From Palsa-504 sp963739615 (GTDB lineage: Bacteria > Actinomycetota > Actinomycetes > Streptosporangiales > Streptosporangiaceae), in contig CAVUBD010000016.1 in assembly GCA_963739615.1 (NCBI GenBank), positions 124,001 through 188,000 of the forward strand: DNA of 64,000 nucleotides, written 5' to 3'. The notes beneath the pieces are model-generated. The model was not told the DNA's origin, did not search any database, and saw only the letters and a list, made by a program, of their open reading frames with translations. Shown piece after piece: positions 28,376 to 37,160 of the stretch. The position numbers were made by a program, and so were the translations under genes. The first letter of the stretch is position 1; each line of letters opens with the position of its first letter.

Positions 28376-30048
28376 CTACCGGTCACCGTGCACCACGGTT
28401 CCGCTCGCGACCGTCATGACGACCGAGGTACTGCCGATGTCGCGGGCCGGGATGGCGTACAGGTCCTGGTCGAGCACGGCCAGGTCGGCCCGCAGGCCGG
28501 GCAGCAGGCGGCCGGCCTCGTCCTCCTCGTGGTTGACCCAGGCCACGCCGGAGGTGAACGCGTCGATCGCGGCGTCGAGGCTGATGGCCTGATCGGGCAG
28601 GAACGGGTGCTCGCACTCGGGCTGGCCCGGCCGGCCGAGGCGCTCGGACAGGACCCGGTTGACCGCGACGTGGATCTCCTGCAGCGGGTCGGCGCTCGAC
28701 ACCGGCCAGTCGCTGCCGAACGCGATCCGCGTCCCGCCGCGGACCAGCGACCCGATCTGGTACTGCCAGGCCGTGCGCTCGGCGCCCACGAACGGGATGG
28801 TCAGTTCCTCCATCTGCGTCTCCGCGCACGCCCAGAGCGGCTGGAAGTTCGCCACCGCGTCCAGGGCCCGGAACCGGCCCATGTCCTGGGGCGTGATGAA
28901 CTGCAGGTGCGCCAGGTGGTGGCGGGCCGCCCGCCGCGGCCCGGCCGGGAGTGCCGCCAGGGCGTCAAGCGCGGTGCTGACCGCAAGGTCGCCGATGGCG
29001 TGGAAGTGCAGCTGGAAGCCCTCCGCGGCCAGCCGCCGCGTCGCCTCCCGCAGCGTCTCGGGGTCGATGAACAGGCGCCCCTGGTGGTCGCCGGGATGAC
29101 CGTCCCGGTCCAGGTAGGGGGATGACATGGCGGCCGTGAACGTCTCGCACACCCCGTCCAGCATGAGCTTGACCGTGGTCGCGCGGAACTGGCCGCCGGC
29201 GGCTTGGTCGCGGCGCGCCAGCAGGTCGTCGATCTGGCCGAGGCCGCGGCTGCGGTCCCACCACAGGGCGCCGACGACGTGGCTGCTCAGCATGCCGTAA
29301 TCGGCGGCCATCAGGTAGGTGCCGAACGAGTCCGGCATGCCGAGTTCGCCCGCGGCGCCGACGCACGCGTCCTGGAACCTGGTGATGCCCAGCGAGTGCA
29401 GGTGCGTCTGGCCCGCCAGCAGGCCCGCGAGGAGCTCGGCCGGGCCGGCGGCCGGGACGCGCGCCGCGACCAGGCGCATGGCGCCGTCGTGCAGCGCGCC
29501 GGCTGGCCGGCCTCGTCACGTTCGATCCGCCCGTCGGCCGGGTCGGGCGTGCCCGCGTCGATGTTCGCGAGCTTGAGCGCGGCGGTGTTCACCCAGGCGC
29601 TGTGGTGATCCCGGTTCGGCAGGAAGGCCCGGCCGCCGGTGACCGTGTCCAGGTCCGCCGCCGTCGGCAGGCCGCCGGGAAACGCCGACATGGTCCAGCC
29701 GCCGCCGAGCACCCAGGCGCCGCCGGGCAGGGATGAGCAGTAGCCATCGACGGCGGCCAGGCAGTCGTGCCTGGTCCGCAGGCCCACCAGGTTGCAGCGC
29801 AGGCTTTCAAGGCCGCCGCTGACCGGGTGCACGTGCGCGTCGCCGAAGGCGGGCAGGGCGAGCCGCCCGTGCAGGTCGATGACGCGGGTGCGGCGGCCGG
29901 TCAGCTCCTTGACGTCGTCGTCGGTGCCGACGGCCGCGATCACGCCGTCCCGGACGGCGAGGGCCTGAACGAACCCGGACGGGTGGGACGGCGTGCGTAT
30001 CTTCCCGCCCACGAAGGCCAGGTCGGCCTCCTGGCCTGCCGCCATCAC
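28376..30048 (-). pseudogene. YtcJ-type amidohydrolase with a frameshift
   Basis: Two abutting frames together make a normal-length (about 555 residues) Amidohydro_3 metal hydrolase. The 5' frame (30048 to about 29500) has FGDAHVHPVSGGLES, the first metal-binding HxH, and NRDHHSAWVNTAAL. The 3' frame (29479 to 28376) has FHAIGDLAVS and FGSDWPVSSADPL, the later metal ligands. The break lies near 29500, between AGQPA and GALHDGAMR. One inserted base or two lost bases would account for it, so either a recent pseudogene or a read error is possible. The substrate is unknown. Gaps 28200-28375 and 30049-30274 hold nothing clear. Confidence 0.75.
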
Positions 30049-30274
30049 GTCACGCCTCTCGTCGAAAATCAGATTGTCCCAGCCGATCAGCCCACGCTAC
30101 CGTCGCGGAATGAGCTGCTACATGCTGATGGCCCGCCGTGCCCGCCGCCGCTGAACCAGCTTGACTGCCCGTAGTACTTGCCCCGCCGCATCGCCTGCTC
30201 GGCGAAGGACACTCACCCGTCCGGCCGGAGCAGCAGCGCCTACCCGGCCGACATCGCGGTGGTCGAGGACGTCG

Positions 30275-32368
30275 TCATATGGGGTACCGGGTGGGTTCGG
30301 TGGTGTACTGGCGTCCGGATGGGGTGGTCCATCGGAAGGTGGCGGGGGTGAGCTGTTCGACTTTCCAGCGGGGGTCTTGCTTGAGCCGGTGCTCAAAACG
30401 ACACTTAGGACCGCCGTTGCACATACACGACCTGCCGCCAGCCTCGTAGGGGATGTTATGTTCGAAGTCGCACTGGTGAGCTGGTCGCCGGCACATGGGT
30501 CCGGTGCAGGTGGCATGCCGGATCTCGGCGAGATGCCGAAGCTTGGCCCCGGGATCGTGCCCGGCGGCCTCGTACCGGTGGTCGCAGGTACCGATCGCGA
30601 TCGGGTCGAGCGCCAGGAGCAGGCCCGGTCGTCCCGGGATGCCGGTGGCGAGCCGCCAGGCGCCGTATCCGCCGGGCGGCCCGTGCTGGCCGGCGGCGGT
30701 GAAGGCGAAGCCTGGCCCGTTCCCGCCGGTACGGCCGGGTGGATCATGTCCTTCCGGCGGGCCGGGTTTCCCTCGCCTGGCGCTGGGCTTCCTGGGTTCT
30801 GGCCGGGCGCAGCCGTGGCCGATGGCGTGGCCGTCCTGGTCGGTCACGGTGAGGCACCAGGTGGTCTTCCGGTTGGCGGCGGCGGCGCGGGCCAGGTCCC
30901 GGGCCAGCCACGGGTCCAGGGGGCCCAGGCCGGGGATCTCCCCCGGCCGGTCCGCCAGCCCGAGCAGGGTAGCCAGCGGGACGGTGAGGTTTACGCGGCC
31001 GATAAACCCGGCGGGGATCAGCCCGGTTCCGGGCGGGGTGCAGGGTCCGGCGGGATGCGGCGGGCCGGACCCGTCATCGCCCGGCCCGCGGGGCCCGTTG
31101 CCGCCGCTGTCGCTGCCCGTGGTGCTGTGGCTGTCCGTGGCGTCTTCGGCGGGCGGGGCGGGCCGGGAGTCGGTGCCCAGGAGCAGGTCCAGGTAGGCCT
31201 GGGCGCGGAGCTGGTCCATGGTCCCCTCGGCCCCGGCCTGCTTGAGCTGGCGGGCCCGCCAGGTGATCCGCTGGTCGGCCGCCAGGACCTGCGCGGGGGG
31301 GAGCTCGCGGCCGGCCAGGGCGGCGTTGCCGGAGTACTCCGGGCGGCGTTCCACCCGGGCCTTGCGGGCCGCGTCCTCGCGCCGCCGGCGGGCCTTGCCC
31401 GGCGCGACCTGCATCACCGCGCGGGTGATCGCGGACCGCAGCCCCGCCGGGGTCAGCTGCCCGGCCCGCCCCAGCACCATCTCCTCCGCCGCGCGGGCTT
31501 CGTCCGCGTCGAGCAGGGCGGTGGCCCGGCAGATGATCTCGACCTTGGACTGGCGCAGGACCCCGGCCCGGAACGCGGCCCTGGTGCCGGGGAGCCTGAC
31601 CTCCAGGTCGTGGGCCCGGCCGAGCAGGTCCTGCGCGGTGCCCCGGTACTCCGCCAGCGCGTACGACACCTCGGCCTCGGCACTGGGGTCCCAGCCGGCG
31701 GGCAGCCGCGCCGGGCCTTCGGGGGCGGCGCCGGGGGCGGGCCGCCGCCGGATCAGCTCCGCGACGGCGGCGTGCTTGAGGGAGCAGGCGGCGGCCTCGG
31801 CGCGGTCCAGCCCGGCGATGATCCCGGTCAGCTCATCATCGGACGCGCCGGCGAACCGGTCATCATCCCCGGCGGCGTACTCGGCCAGGCCGAGCAGCAC
31901 CGAGCCGCCGGGGGCGGTGTCCAGCGGCTGGCCGGCGGCGAACCCGCCGGCCGGGCCGGCGTACTCGCCGGGGAACCGGTGCGCCGAGCCGGGCTGGCCC
32001 GGGCCGCGGCGGCCCAGCGCCCCGGCCGCTCCGGCGGCCAGCTCCGCGGTGTACCCGAGCCGGGCGAGGTGCTCCGCCGCGGCGGCCTGCTCCGCGGCGA
32101 TCCGCCTCGACCCGGCCCGCAGCTCGTCCGGGTCGATGCCGGACGGCAGCGCGGGATCGTCCGGGTCGGGGAACCAGCCAGGATCCAGCTCGGGGTCCGG
32201 CGGGGGGCCCTCGGCCGCCACCACCTCCAGCCACGCCGCCAGCTGCTCCGGATCGTCCAACGGGTTGATCGCGGACGGCACCGGGCGGCAGCCTGCCTTG
32301 CCCGCGGAACGGCCAGGCACGTCCCATTTGTCATCTCCGGGATCCGGGGAAGCCGGTCCTGAGAGCAC
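30275..32368 (-). CDS. DUF222 / HNH endonuclease (13E12 repeat family)
   Basis: The 697-residue protein has a DUF222 helical domain (about 190-420) and a C-terminal HNH nuclease: CTGPMCRRPAHQCDFEHNIPY, then CNGGPKCRFEHRLK, with paired cysteines that should bind zinc and the DFEHN metal-site core. A Pro/Gly-rich linker (about 420-480) separates them. The family occurs in many copies in actinomycete genomes and behaves like a mobile or homing gene, but its role is unproven. The start is only tentative; homology begins near residue 160. It faces a strikingly AT-rich divergent promoter region. Confidence 0.88.
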   Translation of the reverse strand: MLSGPASPDPGDDKWDVPGRSAGKAGCRPVPSAINPLDDPEQLAAWLEVVAAEGPPPDPELDPGWFPDPDDPALPSGIDPDELRAGSRRIAAEQAAAAEHLARLGYTAELAAGAAGALGRRGPGQPGSAHRFPGEYAGPAGGFAAGQPLDTAPGGSVLLGLAEYAAGDDDRFAGASDDELTGIIAGLDRAEAAACSLKHAAVAELIRRRPAPGAAPEGPARLPAGWDPSAEAEVSYALAEYRGTAQDLLGRAHDLEVRLPGTRAAFRAGVLRQSKVEIICRATALLDADEARAAEEMVLGRAGQLTPAGLRSAITRAVMQVAPGKARRRREDAARKARVERRPEYSGNAALAGRELPPAQVLAADQRITWRARQLKQAGAEGTMDQLRAQAYLDLLLGTDSRPAPPAEDATDSHSTTGSDSGGNGPRGPGDDGSGPPHPAGPCTPPGTGLIPAGFIGRVNLTVPLATLLGLADRPGEIPGLGPLDPWLARDLARAAAANRKTTWCLTVTDQDGHAIGHGCARPEPRKPSARRGKPGPPEGHDPPGRTGGNGPGFAFTAAGQHGPPGGYGAWRLATGIPGRPGLLLALDPIAIGTCDHRYEAAGHDPGAKLRHLAEIRHATCTGPMCRRPAHQCDFEHNIPYEAGGRSCMCNGGPKCRFEHRLKQDPRWKVEQLTPATFRWTTPSGRQYTTEPTRYPI

Positions 32369-32692
32369 TCGCCACCGCCCGTTCGGATGAAATGATCTTG
32401 AACTTGACCCTTATTCTCTACCAAACATAATAGCGAATTAACTTGTAGACTGCAAGCTCATAATTGTTTATCGAATAAATGAACACTAGTGACTGGCATG
32501 AAGGCGGGTAACCAGCGGGGGCAGGGAGTCGCGAGAGTAGGAGATGGCGGGTGGGGAGTGTGGGACAGGAGCGGCTGACGCGGATAACGGGGATGGATGC
32601 CGCGGGGGCCGGGACGGGGCGGGGACCGGGCGGGGGCCGGGGCGGGGAACGACGGCATGGCCAGCGGGGTCGTCGTGCGTTATCGTCACGAC
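32369..32692. promoter_or_regulatory. AT-rich divergent promoter region
   Basis: These 324 bases separate the HNH gene (minus) from the monooxygenase (plus). About 90 bases at 32395-32485 are very AT-rich against the surrounding genome, with several TATAAT-like and TTGNNN hexamers on both strands and a small CTTG/CAAG inverted repeat at 32440-32454. From 32550 it becomes a G-rich leader with GGGGCCGGG runs. No gene was seen. Confidence 0.5.
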
Positions 32693-34186
32693 ATGCCAGG
32701 GATCGTGATCGTCGGGGCCGGATTCGGCGGGATCGGGATGGCTATCGCGCTGAAGCGCGCCGGGTTTGATGACTTCGTGATCCTGGAGAAGAGCGAGGAC
32801 CTCGGGGGGACCTGGTACGACAACCAGTACCCGGGCTGCGCGTGCGACGTGCCGTCGCCGTTGTATTCCTACTCCTTCGAGCTGAATCCGTCCTGGAGCA
32901 GGCTGTTCGCGCCCCGGGAGGAGATCTGGGCGTACCTGCGGGCGTGCGCGCGCAAGTACGGGGTCGACGAGCACATCCGGTATGGCTGCGCGGTCGAGCA
33001 GCTGAACTGGGACGACGGCGCCCGGCGCTGGAACATCGCCACCAGCCGGGACTCGGGGGACGGCCGGCACTCGGGGGGCTACCGGGACTCGGGGGGCTAC
33101 CGGGCGCGGGCGGTCGTGGCCGCGGCCGGGTTTGCGCACCGTCCGTCCTACCCGGACATTCCGGGCACCTCCCGGTTCGGCGGCGCGTCGTTCCACTCGG
33201 CGCGCTGGGATCACTCCTGTGACCTGGCGGGCCAGCGCGTCGCGGTGATCGGGACCGGTGCGTCCGCGATCCAGATCATCCCCGAGGCCGCCAGGCGGGC
33301 GCGTCAGCTGCAGGTGTTCCAGCGCACGCCGCCGTGGGTCCTGCCCCGGCCGGACAGCGCGATCCCGGCCCCGCTGCAGCAGACGTTCGAGGCCCTTCCG
33401 CTGACCGCCCGCGCGGCGCGCGAGGCGATTTACTGGATGCTGGAAGGGCGGGCGTTCGGCTTCGCGGTCCACCCGAAGCTCATGGCGCCGCTCGAGCAAC
33501 TGGCCAGGCGGCATATGCGGAAGCAGATCGCCGACCCCGCGCTGCGGGCCAGGGTCACCCCGGACTACACCATCGGGTGCAAGCGGATCCTGCTGTCCTC
33601 GGATTACTATCCGGCCCTGCAGCGGCCGAACGTCGAGCTGATCACCGAGGACATCACCGGGATAACCGAGAGCGCCGTGGTGACCGCGGACGGCACCGCG
33701 CACCAGGCCGACGTGATCGTCTACGCCACCGGCTTCAACGTCATCGAATCCGTCACCGGACTCAACGTGGCCGGCCGCGACGGCCTCAAGTTCACGCCGC
33801 AGACGATGGCGGCCTACCACGGCATTACCGTCCCCGGCTTCCCGAACTTCTTCATGCTGCTCGGCCCGAACACCCTCCTCGGGCACACCTCGGTCGTGTT
33901 CATGATCGAGAGCCAGATCCAGCACGTGATGAGCTGCCTGCGCAGGCTGGCCCGGGACGAGGCCGACACGATCGAGGTCAGCGAGCCCGCGCTGCGGCAC
34001 TACAACGACGGCCTGCAGCGCCGGCTGCGGCGCGCGGTGTGGAGCGAGGGCGGATGCCGCAGCTGGTACCTCGACGCCGACGGCATCAACCGGACCCTGT
34101 GGCCGGGTTTCTCCTTCGAGTACTGGGCGCGGACCCGCCGGGCCCGCCGTTCGGCGTACGCCGTGCACGCCCCGGGAGCGCCATGA
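32693..34186 (+). CDS. Flavin-containing Baeyer-Villiger-type monooxygenase
   Basis: This 497-residue enzyme uses FAD and NADPH to insert oxygen into ketones or oxidise heteroatoms. The FAD site GAGFGG is at residues 7-12, with GGTWYDNQYPG after it. The Baeyer-Villiger fingerprint FxGxxxHxxxW is present as FGGASFHSARW. The NADPH site is GTGASA. ATG at 32693 is chosen because the Rossmann strand MPGIVIVGAG starts there. A short Ser-Gly-Gly-Tyr-Arg repeat (33054-33103) sits in a loop. The stop overlaps the cupin start as ATGA. Confidence 0.92.
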   Translation: MPGIVIVGAGFGGIGMAIALKRAGFDDFVILEKSEDLGGTWYDNQYPGCACDVPSPLYSYSFELNPSWSRLFAPREEIWAYLRACARKYGVDEHIRYGCAVEQLNWDDGARRWNIATSRDSGDGRHSGGYRDSGGYRARAVVAAAGFAHRPSYPDIPGTSRFGGASFHSARWDHSCDLAGQRVAVIGTGASAIQIIPEAARRARQLQVFQRTPPWVLPRPDSAIPAPLQQTFEALPLTARAAREAIYWMLEGRAFGFAVHPKLMAPLEQLARRHMRKQIADPALRARVTPDYTIGCKRILLSSDYYPALQRPNVELITEDITGITESAVVTADGTAHQADVIVYATGFNVIESVTGLNVAGRDGLKFTPQTMAAYHGITVPGFPNFFMLLGPNTLLGHTSVVFMIESQIQHVMSCLRRLARDEADTIEVSEPALRHYNDGLQRRLRRAVWSEGGCRSWYLDADGINRTLWPGFSFEYWARTRRARRSAYAVHAPGAP

Positions 34187-34605
34187 GCACTGAGCAAGCC
34201 GGGTCGCCGGTCGTACGCACCCCCACCGTCCGGGCGGGGTCCGGAGCCGGCGACAGCGCCCCGGCACTGCAGGTAGCGACGCTAGCGGATTGCGAGCCGG
34301 AGCGGACGGGCGACCGGGAGCTTCGCGTCCTGCTGAGTTCCGGGCTCACGTTTACGCAGTTCGCTGGGCTGATCCCGCCGGGCCGGGCTCCTGCGCACCA
34401 GCACGCCTACGACGAGGTCGTGCACGTCCTGGCGGGCCAGGGCGTGGTGCATCTGTCCGGGATCAGCGCGCAGATCGGGCCGGGAACCTCGATTTACCTG
34501 CCCCCGTACCAGCCGCACTGCCTGGAGAACACCGGCTCGGCGCCGCTGCAGGTGCTCGGGGTGTTCTACCCGGCCGGGAGTCCGGCCGCCAAGCAGGCGT
34601 CCTGA
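34183..34605 (+). CDS. Cupin-domain protein
   Basis: The 140-residue single-cupin protein has a beta-barrel core at about 60-130. Motif 1 is GRAPAHQHAYDEVVHVLAGQG, with His-His-Glu metal ligands, and motif 2 is YLPPYQPHCLENTG with the last histidine. It may bind metal and act on a small molecule, or protect the monooxygenase product. The ATGA overlap means it is translated with the monooxygenase. The exact function is not predictable. Confidence 0.85.
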   Translation: MSTEQAGSPVVRTPTVRAGSGAGDSAPALQVATLADCEPERTGDRELRVLLSSGLTFTQFAGLIPPGRAPAHQHAYDEVVHVLAGQGVVHLSGISAQIGPGTSIYLPPYQPHCLENTGSAPLQVLGVFYPAGSPAAKQAS

Positions 34606-34640
34606 GGTGCGGGGTGTGACGGCCCGCGCATGAGCCCGGT

Positions 34641-35556
34641 GTGCTAGCGGTCATCCTGGCCCTGGCGTCCGCGATCGGGTACGGCGGCTCCGACTTCGCC
34701 GCCGGGCTGGCCGCACGCCGCGCCGCGGTCATCCAGGTGACCCTGTTCGCCTCGGCGGTCAGCCTGGTGCCCACCGCGGTGGCACTGCCCTTCGCCTCGG
34801 GTCATCCGCCGTCGCAGGCCGCCCTGGCCTGGGGCGCCGCAGCGGGCCTGGGCGGGACCTTGGGCGGGCTCGCGCTGTACATCGGGTTCCGGCACGCGGC
34901 CTTCAGCGTGGCCGGGCCGCTGAGCGCGGTCGGGGCCGCGGGGTTTTCCGTGCTGGCCGGGCTGCTGTACGGGGAACGGCCGACGGCCCTGGCGCTGACC
35001 GGGATCGTCCTGGCGCTGCCGGCCATCGTCGGCGTGTCCGCGAGCGCGGCTAGCGGGACGGAGGTTCCCGGCGAGGCCGGTGAGACCGGTGAGACCGGTG
35101 AGACCGGTGAGACGGGCGGGCGCGGGCGCGGGGGCGGCCGGGCGCGGGGGTGGCCGGGGGGCTGATCGCGGGGCCGGCTTCGCGCTGCTGTTCATCGGGC
35201 TGAACCGGGCCGGCTCGGGCAGCGGCCTGTGGCCCGTCGCGGCCGCCCAGGTAACCGAGCTGGCGGCCGCGGTGGGCCTGGCCGCGGTGGCGGGCGGCTT
35301 CCGGCTGCCCGGGGCGCGGCCGCGCGGGCTCGCGGCGATCACCGGGCTGGCCGGGTCGGCGGGCACGATCTTGTTCTTCTTCGCCACCCACGAGGGCTTC
35401 CTGGCCGTCACCGCCGTGCTCACGTCGCTGTACCCGGCGGTAACGATCGTGCTGGCCCGGACCGTGCTGGGCGAGCGGCTGACCGGGCTGCGGCTGGCCG
35501 GGCTGGCGCTCGCGGGCGCCTGCGTCGCGCTCATCGCCGCGGGCGGGGCGAGGTGA
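34641..35556 (+). pseudogene. EamA/DMT-family transporter, frameshifted
   Basis: The first frame (to 35165) gives five helices of an EamA domain (ALASAIGYGGSDFAAGL, GTLGGLALYIGFRHAAF). The second frame (from about 35170 to 35556) gives the second EamA half (GFALLFIGLNRAG, LGERLTGLRLAGLALAGACVALIA). The loop between them is a GGTGAGACC repeat followed by G-tracts. Two single-G losses would restore one frame, one in the run after gcgc at about 35145 and one near 35172. It is either a homopolymer read artefact or a recent lesion. The GTG start is tentative. Confidence 0.7.
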
Positions 35557-37038
35557 GTCAGCGGCGGCCGGCCAGGTGTGGACCGGGTCGTTGGTGTGCA
35601 TGTGCTCGATGTAGCGCTGGGTCATCTGCCGCAGCGCCTCCTGGCGGCCGGCGCCGCTGCGCCTGGTGATCTCGGCTACGGTGGCGACCTGCCAGGCGGC
35701 GCCGGTCTGGCCGGTCAGGCAGCGCTGCTCGATGATGCCGAGCAGCCGGTCGGCGTGGACCGGGCTGACGCCCCAGCCGCCGAGCCCCTCGCGTGCCAGC
35801 GGCAGCAGGCGCCGCAGGATCAGCTCCGCGACCGGGACGTCACCGACGCCCGGCCAGTAGAGCTGGGCGTCCAGGCCATGACGGGCGGCCTCGTGCAGGT
35901 TCTCCGCGGCGGTCGTGAACGACAGCTGGGTCCAGATCGGGCGCTGGGCCTCGGCCAGCGCCCGGACCAGCCCGTAGTAGAACGCCGCGTTCGCCACGAT
36001 GTCGGCGATGGTGGGGCCGGCCGGCAGTACCCGGTTCTCCACCCGCAGGTGCGGCGTGCCGCCCGCGGTGTCGTACACGGGACGGTTCCAGCGGTAGATG
36101 GTCCCGTTGTGCAGGCTCATCTCGGCTAGCTGGGGGCAGGCGCCGCGGTCAAGGACGGCGAGCGGATCCTCCTCCTCGCAGATGGGCAGCAGGGCGGGAA
36201 AGTACCTGAGGTTCTCCTCGAACAGGTCGAACACCGAGGTGATCCAGCGCTCGCCGAACCAGACCCGGGGCCGCACGCCCTGCTCCTTCAGCTCGTCGGG
36301 CCGGGTGTCGGTGGCCTGCTCGAACAGCGTGATCCGGGTCTCGTGCCACAGCTCCCGGCCGAACAGGTACGGCGAGTTGGCCGCCAGCGCCACCTGCACG
36401 CCCGCGATGGCCTGGGCGGCGTTCCAGTAGTTCGCGAAGGCATCGGGGCTGACCTGCAGATGAAGCTGCACGCTAGTGCACGCGGATTCGGGCGTGATGC
36501 TGTCGGAGTGGGTCAGGAGCTGCTCGGGGCCGTCGATGGCGATGCGCATGTCCTCGCCGCGCGCCGCGAAGATCTGCTCGTTGAGCACCCGGTAACGCTC
36601 GTTAGCCGACATGGTGTCCTCGTGCACGTCGTCTTCGCCCAGCGTCGGCAAGATGCCGATCATCACCAGCTGGCTGCCGACGCCGCGGGCCTTGCCGTCC
36701 GCCGCGTTGAGGTCGGCGCGCAGTTCGGCCTCCAGGGTCGCGAGCGAGTCGCCGTCGAGCAGCCGCGGCGGCACGTTGATCTCGAGGTTGAACTGCCCGA
36801 CCTCGGTCGCCCAGGCCGGATCCGCGATCGCCGCGAGTACGTCGGCGTTGCGCATCGAGGGCAGCCCGTCCTCGTCGACCAGGTTCAGCTCGATCTCCTG
36901 GCCGACCGTCGGCGGATTCTCGTCGAACCGGCGCTCACGGAGCATCCGGGCGAACACGTCCAGCGAGCGCCGCACCTTGTCCCGGTACTTGCGCCGGTCC
37001 TCGCCGCTGATCTTGATCGCCTGGATGTCACGGCCCAT
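35050..37038 (-). CDS. GCS2-type carboxylate-amine (glutamate-cysteine) ligase
   Basis: The first 490 residues match the GCS2/COG2170 ligase fold: VGQEIELNLVDEDG, FNLEINVPPRLL, TSVQLHLQVSPDAFANYWN, RVENRVLPAGPT and a C-terminal HMHTNDPVHTW. It should form an amide bond from a carboxylate and an amine with ATP. The natural stop is absent. After about 35560 the frame runs 500 bases antisense through the transporter gene, adding a low-complexity Arg/Pro-rich tail that is almost certainly not native. A small indel near 35545 would give a stop. It follows the ATP-grasp gene by 122 bases. Confidence 0.82.
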   Translation of the reverse strand: MGRDIQAIKISGEDRRKYRDKVRRSLDVFARMLRERRFDENPPTVGQEIELNLVDEDGLPSMRNADVLAAIADPAWATEVGQFNLEINVPPRLLDGDSLATLEAELRADLNAADGKARGVGSQLVMIGILPTLGEDDVHEDTMSANERYRVLNEQIFAARGEDMRIAIDGPEQLLTHSDSITPESACTSVQLHLQVSPDAFANYWNAAQAIAGVQVALAANSPYLFGRELWHETRITLFEQATDTRPDELKEQGVRPRVWFGERWITSVFDLFEENLRYFPALLPICEEEDPLAVLDRGACPQLAEMSLHNGTIYRWNRPVYDTAGGTPHLRVENRVLPAGPTIADIVANAAFYYGLVRALAEAQRPIWTQLSFTTAAENLHEAARHGLDAQLYWPGVGDVPVAELILRRLLPLAREGLGGWGVSPVHADRLLGIIEQRCLTGQTGAAWQVATVAEITRRSGAGRQEALRQMTQRYIEHMHTNDPVHTWPAAADSPRPARGDERDAGARERQPGQPQPGQPLAQHGPGQHDRYRRVQRREHGGDGQEALVGGEEEQDRARRPGQPGDRREPARPRPGQPEAARHRGQAHRGRQLGYLGGRDGPQAAARAGPVQPDEQQREAGPAISPPATPAPGRPRARARPSHRSHRSHRSHRPRREPPSR
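35079..35114. repeat. 9-bp tandem repeat, four copies
   Basis: GGTGAGACC is repeated four times, with the last base changed in the final copy. In the plus frame it gives Gly-Glu-Thr repeats in the cytoplasmic loop between the two halves of the EamA transporter. It immediately precedes the frameshifts. Confidence 0.9.
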
Positions 37039-37160
37039 GGAGGTCTCCGCTCAATGAGGTAAATAGGGCAGGTACCCCGCTTTACACATTCGCACGCGAG
37101 CGACCCGGGCGCCAGCGCCCGCGGCGCCGCGGGTCTTGACGGATGAACACGCAGGTCGCG

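Noticed and set aside
30161..32362. 733-codon plus-strand frame antisense to the HNH gene
   Set aside because: Low-complexity Gly/Arg/Pro translation, no family features; the minus strand has clear DUF222 and HNH motifs.
32486..34267. 593-codon minus-strand frame antisense to the monooxygenase
   Set aside because: No recognisable domain; the plus strand has the complete FAD/NADPH fingerprints.
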